Positions 58,701-64,000 of a stretch of 64,000 bases of DNA are shown piece by piece (the first letter of the stretch is position 1; the number at the start of each line of letters is the position of its first letter). Source of the DNA: Ophthalmolycus amberensis (Eukaryota > Chordata > Actinopteri > Perciformes > Zoarcidae); assembly GCA_024529925.1 (NCBI GenBank), contig JAFEUB010000845.1, forward strand, positions 415,501 to 479,500, given 5' to 3'. Below the pieces are notes generated by a model. That model saw only the letters and a list, made by a program, of their open reading frames with translations. It was not told the origin of the DNA and searched no databases. The position numbers and the translations under genes are program-made.

Positions 58701-61700
58701 AAGAGATATTGATATTTTTTTGACCATCGTATGCCAACCAGGTATATGTGGATTAAAACCTTTGCGCTGTTCCTGTCTTAGGTGCGAGCTCACCAGTTGG
58801 TGCTGCCGCCCTGCGAGGTGGTGATCAAGGCCGTCTCAGAGTACGTCTCCTCCATCAAAGACCTGGGAAACCTGGACGCCATCGCCAGAGATGTCTTCAA
58901 ACAGTCACAGGTGGGCGGTGTGCCCCTTTGTCTGTGATAATTACTGATTAGTTTCTGCTAACCTCTTTATTGGGCTTAATTTGAATTGATTGAAATAGAT
59001 TTACATCTTTTCATTTCTGAGCGTACATTCCGGACTGCTGCTGATGGTTAAATAGGTCATCACTGTTGACACAAGACCCTGAGTCAGCATCTGCACTTCC
59101 TCCCACATCAGTGTTAACCATAGCATTGCGCTACACTTCATTACACTTCATATACATCCATGTGCTTCACAGGATTATGTAGTTTCAGTTCATCAGAGCT
59201 GCGTTGTTGCTCTCCAGTATGTTTATGATTGAGCAAGTAGGGTTCAGTAGCAGTTTATCCAATCCTCATCCCGGTTGAATCTGGCTAAAACTTTACTTGA
59301 TGTAACAATTAGTTGATTCATCTATCAACAGAAAATGAACAAACAATTTTGATAATTGAATAGTCAAATCAAAAAATGCTAAAAATGTAGTGGTTCCAGC
59401 ATCTCTGAAGTGAATATCTGATGCTTTTCTTTGTCACATACGACAGGAACCTGAAAATCCTTCTGGGTTTTGGACTGCTGGTTTGAAAAAACAAGCAATT
59501 TAAAGACGACGTCAGAATATTAATTCCACTTTATCTTTTAGCCAACGTCAGCTAAATGAATCTACCGTGTTGCACATACCTTAAAACTGGTTGTACTGTC
59601 TCCAACTAAAGCCGCCCCTAAATGAATATGGACCGTTCAGTCTAAATGTATTGTTAGTTTAAATCATTCAAAGGGACCTTTTAACAAAAAGAAAACCTCA
59701 AAAGTTTTTTTTATTTTTTGTTAATGAATTTCTGATTTATTCAAAACAATGTTTTTATTTATCAAAGTAATTTTATTGGTGTGTTATTTCTGATTCATAT
59801 AAAGGGTATTTTTCTTTCAAATGTCGTCACATTTACTTTCATCCTCCCCGATCCTCTTATTTTCGGCCCCAGAAAGCAGCCATGTGATCAAAACTACAAA
59901 TCTACAGCGACTTGATATTCTGTAGTTAAATGTTTAAGCAAAATATTCAAAGTGAAGTGTGCACATTTGAGGCGCACTGCCAGGATGTACAGTGAGTTCA
60001 GTAAACAGCTGATTCTCTGAGTTACAGCAGTATGTCCTTCCATAACATTATCAGTCTCAGAAGCCATCTGTTGACCGATTTGTTGGACTTGGACCAAAAA
60101 TGGATAAGTCTGGTGTTACTCTACGAACTACTAACAAGTGTTATCTGAGCATCCGAAGCCTGATATATCTTCTTCCTCTGCTCCATAGAGCTCCATTGTT
60201 GTTCATAGGATCTGTTGACTATAAGAAGGAAATATTGCCGTCCTTATCCTTTAACAACAACTAAGCAATCAACATAATGCTTTCTTTCCTTTTCTAGTCT
60301 CGTATGGAGGACAAAGTGGAGCGATTCAAGAAAGCTGTGGAGTATTTCTCAGCTGCCTCCAAACCTCGCTCGCCCAACATGGGGCCTTCCTCTTTCATCT
60401 GTGAGTGGTAAAAAAAGTCTAGAGAACAGAACTAATAATCGTTATGTAATCATTTTCGGCTCACTAAATATGTATTTATGAGAAGAAAATATTCATTCGC
60501 ATCCATGTTTTTTTTCTGCTTAGTACCTGGGTTTGGATTTGGGGGACCACCTGGCCACATGGGACCTATGCAGCCTGGAAAGAATCAGGTAGATTCCTCA
60601 GCCTGGTGATCCTTTGTTCCTCTTTGATGTGTCATTGGTTGTCTGGTCTCTACATGAATCTACATGTAACAGAATGGATTACGCTTTTTTCCCTCTTTGA
60701 AATCCCTCTGTGGCATGTGCTCATTTAGGGGGAAAAACTGGCTGAGAGAGACGGAGGGTGCAGCCCTTCCCGTCCCAAATTCTCCCACCAGCCTCGATTA
60801 GATGCTTTGGGTTAGATCTGAAATAAAATGGGACAGTAAACGACATCTCCCCCTCCCTCCCCCCCCCTTTGCTCTGTCTTTTCTCTCTTTTTTAAAATCC
60901 ATTTTCCTTTTTTCTGTTCCTCTCCGTCCAATCACAGTTCCCTCCTCCCCCGATGCCGGGGTTAAAGCCACCCTATCAAAATGCTCCATATGGACCTGGC
61001 TCCGCCCCTCTGTTCCAGAACCCGCCGCCACCATCCCAAGACTGCAACGATTCAATGGCGGGCAAGATGGGCTTCTCCGATTGGTCGGCTCCATATGATT
61101 CCACTCAGGGGGGAAATCGATTACCCAATCATCACACCACCACGCAGTCTGTTCCCTCTCCGTCTCCCTCATCGTCATCGGATGGAGATGAGCCCAACGA
61201 CAGCAACACGAAGTAAGATACAGAGACGGCAAAGTTAACACTGTTTGGGTTTTATCTCCCTAACTGTGTTCGAGTGACAAGGGGGATTGTGGCATTTTAG
61301 GTGGAGCAAAGCATTTTACAGAACACATCTTTTGACTAATCACAAGGAGAGCTTAGCTTTCATGTTATGTGGAAAAAAGTAGAGAAAGTGCTCACTGACA
61401 GGCTCGTAATTAAAGATTTGTGGCTCATTAGGCAAGTTATTTATTTACGTCCAGAAGGCCTTTTTTAAACTCTGTATTTCTGCACAGCTGCAGATAAAGA
61501 TTAGGCTTCACACATATTATAAGTATTATACTATCTATAGAATAAGACTCCAGTGGTGGCTGCGTAGGATTGTTTACGACTCGTGTGAACAATTTATTTC
61601 GTCGATTAATCAATCATCGGAAAATTGATCTGCAACTATTTCAGTAATTCTGGTTTCTTTTGTCCTCCATATGTGTAAACTGAATGTTTTGGACCAAACA

Positions 61701-63208
61701 AGTCACCCTTGACTTCAGGACAGACATTTTTCACCATTTTCATACCATTTGTTTTCCATTCATGGATTAATTGAGAAGATAATCACATAAATCAATATAG
61801 AAAATAATCTTTAGTTGCAGCCTTAGTGTTGCCTAATTGAGAGCACTATAATAAGTATATATCTTGTAATTTCTTCAGTTTCTTAAACCAGGAAACACTG
61901 AATGGGTACCATATATGTTCCTGCTGAGCTTCTTCTAATGTCAGATGAGTCTATAGGAGTTCAATGCGAAGGGAAGAATGACGTTAAAAAAAACATCCCT
62001 TCGTCATGCGCCCTGTGTCTCCAAAGAACATAAACATACACATCAGAAGCATTAAAGTGCTTTATAAACTTCTGCCACTCGCTGGAATTTGATTTCCTCT
62101 CGTGGGTCCTGATGATGCAGAATGACAATCGCCAAAACTGTCAAATCAACGAGTTAGCTGTCAGTCTGTATAGCTTAATGTTAACTCCTCTTGAACAGGA
62201 ACCAGACCAGAACTGAAATGCAACAATATAAAAAATGTTCCCCCTTGGATTAAATAAAATTAACCAAACTACAGCTGTGAAAGCACCCTTATTACAGCTA
62301 CTGAGAGGAGGATGGGGGAGCAGGGCGTCCCATGATTTTTAAGTTTTCAGTGTTCAATTTCTGAGAGCCTTATGCTGCTGCCAATTTCCTTTTGCTGCAA
62401 CAGCAAATATTGAAACAAAGTGAGCAATGAACACAAATGTTTTTCATCAGCTCAAAATGTTTTTGAGGAACTGCTTCCTCAGCAGAAACGGTGATATTGT
62501 ATAAACACACACACACACGATTGAATGCCAGGCCACTTTGATGAAACACTCATAAACCCTTTCTGTCAGCCATTTGACGGACAAGCCCTCTCGGTGGGAG
62601 GATCCTGCTGGAAGGGTGGGCTCAGTCCCTGGAGACGGTTCACAAGGCAACGGGAGCGGATCACACATTCCGTCACTGCTGTCTATGGCGACACGCAGTC
62701 ACATGGACATAACCACGCCCCCTCTGCCTCAGGTGTGTGTCCATGAGAGATTGAAAAAAACACATTTTCAAACTAAATGTTTGTGTTAAAAAGTCACCAT
62801 GTTTCCTGTTTTTTTCCCCTGATATCAGGTCAGTGCTGAGGTTCTTCGAGTAGCTGAGCACAGACACCGAAGAGGACTAATGTACCCCCAGATTTACCAC
62901 ATTTTGACCAAGGTAAACTGCTTTTCTCACTTATCTTTTACAAGGCCCCTAAGTCATCATCAAATAGAGATGGAGATAATGTATCAACGTAGTCAGAGCT
63001 ACCCTGTAATCTCTCTGTCCTTCCTTCACCCGGCAGGGAGAGATGAAGATGCCAGTGTGCATAGAGGACGAGTGTAACGCTGAGCTGCCTCCTGCCTCTC
63101 TGCTCTTCCGTGCTGGCAGACAGTATGCCTACGGCGTCCTCTTCAGTCTGGCTGAAACTCACCGCCGCCTGGAGAGGCTCGCTCTCCGCAAGAGGGCTCC
63201 CCTGGAAG
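55708..63208 (+). CDS. fam120c: FAM120C-like protein, ten coding exons seen (3' end beyond window)
   Basis: FAM120 proteins (constitutive coactivator of PPAR-gamma-like) have an N-terminal XPG/PIN-like fold and are linked to RNA binding; molecular function is poorly defined. Coding exons: 55708-56226, 57916-58162, 58336-58418, 58782-58910, 60298-60400, 60524-60588, 60938-61212, 62570-62732, 62829-62912, 63037-63208; phases agree throughout, giving 613 codons plus one base. Start MGVQGFQEYLEKRCPG is the family start. Further matches: LYGGYQTDWVCGGEWNAMLG; AWFLPPACLSHCVRLA; HALKLSWNGKNLTTHQ; DEDLAAFHWSLLGPEHP; VRAHQLVLPPCEVVIKA; HIPSLLSMATRSHMDITTPP; and VLRVAEHRHRRGLMYP. A His-rich loop (HHHLHHHHPHH) and CVCGGEW-type wording fit FAM120C better than FAM120A or B. 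A Pro-rich, Ser-rich linker occupies exons 6-8. The last exon ends in phase 1 at a GTAGGT donor, so coding continues to the right. Confidence 0.92.
58173..58198 (+). repeat. (CA)n beside fam120c exon 2 donor
   Basis: A CA array starts about 10 bp after the donor CTGG|GTAAGG. The donor itself is consensus. Confidence 0.9.
59290..59510. mobile_element. Degraded AGGGCTGCAACTA-family MITE
   Basis: TGTAACAATTAGTTGATTCA, TTTTGATAATTGAATAGTCA and AAATGCTAAAAATGTAGTGG follow the family's order. Right part contains CTGATGCTTTTCTTTGTCA. It lies in fam120c intron 4. Confidence 0.5.
61583..61825. mobile_element. AGGGCTGCAACTA-family hAT MITE
   Basis: Left part TTCGTCGATTAATCAATCAT and right end AATAATCTTTAGTTGCAGCC (to about 61822) are the inverted subterminal pieces of the family. 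TGTTTTGGACCAAACAAGTC is typical interior. It lies in fam120c intron 7. Confidence 0.6.
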
Positions 63209-64000
63209 GTAGGTCCTTAAGAGTACCGGTAGATAGAGGAGAGCAACAAGGAGGACAGATTGTGGTTGTTGTTTTTTCTGTATATATTCACATTTATTGA
63301 GTGGTGGAAAGTATCCCAAGTACATTGACTCAATCACTGATTGATTTAAAATTGATATTTGAGTGAATTGTGCTTAGAGTTGATCAGTCTGCAGCTGGTC
63401 GCTGGATGTAAGTTCTCTCTTAAGTTAGGCTACAAAGCCACACTAAACAATACTTTTTCACTTTCTGTGGCCAGTCAGGGAAAGCACTATTCTTAATGCA
63501 GTTTAGTGAAGACGTTATCCAGCCTCAAGGGGCCATTTGAGGAGCTCCAATTTTTGGCTTCATAAAATGGGGGAAAAAAAGAGGTTAGATTGTTTATGGT
63601 TGTTTATCTTTAAAAGGCAGCTCATTATTCGCTTCAGTTGTTACATGTAACGTTGTGGTAAGGCGCACTTCCAAGAATCGTACAATGTCTGACCAAAAAA
63701 CCAAAGCAGTCGAAAATATCTGCTGAAAGAAAGGTCAGTTCTTTTCCATGGGAATTAAACCCCGACTTCAGGACATCGATCGCCAATATTAGAGAGACAC
63801 ACTGAACCCTTTCCTGCTCTCTCCCCGTTAGCAGCTTTGGAGGAGTTCTATGCGACATGATTATAATAATATCGCAACACTTAATATATCAGTCTGCTCC
63901 AAAGCCCGGCACTGAAACACCTGTATCACTGTATCTAATTGATTGCGTCATTACATTGGTTGCATCAGTTCTTTTAAAGTAAACCCCGTACATTTTTAAC
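63209..64000 (+). other. fam120c: fam120c intron 10, running off the window
   Basis: No further exon with FAM120 wording is seen after the donor at 63209. The open frames here have no conserved sequence. Confidence 0.6.

Noticed and set aside
60802..61241. 147-codon minus-strand frame near fam120c exon 7
   Set aside because: Antisense to a conserved proline-rich exon with correct junctions; no recognisable protein.

Overview
This window is vertebrate nuclear DNA, almost certainly from a ray-finned (teleost) fish. The genes are split by many introns with standard GT-AG junctions. Their proteins read as clear orthologues of vertebrate proteins. The space between exons holds repeats familiar from teleost genomes: L2-type LINEs, hAT-type MITEs and long CA, TATC and TAG microsatellites. 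I see no operons, CRISPR arrays or other prokaryotic features. The gene models were built by hand from splice sites, reading phase and remembered family sequences; no alignment was run.

Layout from left to right. (1) 3.8-4.96 kb, minus strand: the first two coding exons of lima1 (EPLIN, an actin-binding LIM protein); the rest lies beyond the left edge. (2) 5-17.2 kb: gene-free, repeat-rich. (3) 17.2-39.9 kb, plus strand: slc16a1 (monocarboxylate transporter MCT1), with a probable non-coding first exon in a GC-rich promoter at about 17.2-17.5 kb and four coding exons giving 489 aa. Its introns contain two related L2 LINE copies, a complete hAT element and polypyrimidine tracts. (4) 40.4-45.6 kb, minus strand: a V2-type vasopressin/vasotocin receptor (avpr2-like), rebuilt as seven coding exons, 454 aa, converging tail-to-tail with slc16a1. 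(5) 48.7-53.8 kb, minus strand: idh3g, a regulatory subunit of mitochondrial NAD-dependent isocitrate dehydrogenase, 12 coding exons including a 9-nt microexon, 391 aa. (6) 55.7 kb to the right edge, plus strand: fam120c, ten coding exons seen, cut by the window end. idh3g and fam120c are divergent and may share a promoter region.

The genes are unrelated housekeeping or physiological genes, not a pathway. avpr2, idh3g and fam120c all lie on the human X chromosome (AVPR2 and IDH3G close together in Xq28), so this part is conserved synteny and supports the V2A-type assignment of the receptor.

I found no wholly new biological system. The most unusual signals are: four introns in avpr2 beyond the two of the human gene, three of them splitting CAG|GT in phase 0; a 28-bp tandem repeat that copies an avpr2 splice donor; a greatly enlarged third intracellular loop in that receptor; the idh3g microexon and a donor made of a GT microsatellite; a perfect snap-back palindrome at the 5' end of one L2 copy; an unidentified open-frame insert in the other; and the placement of these two L2 copies as direct repeats around slc16a1 coding exon 2.
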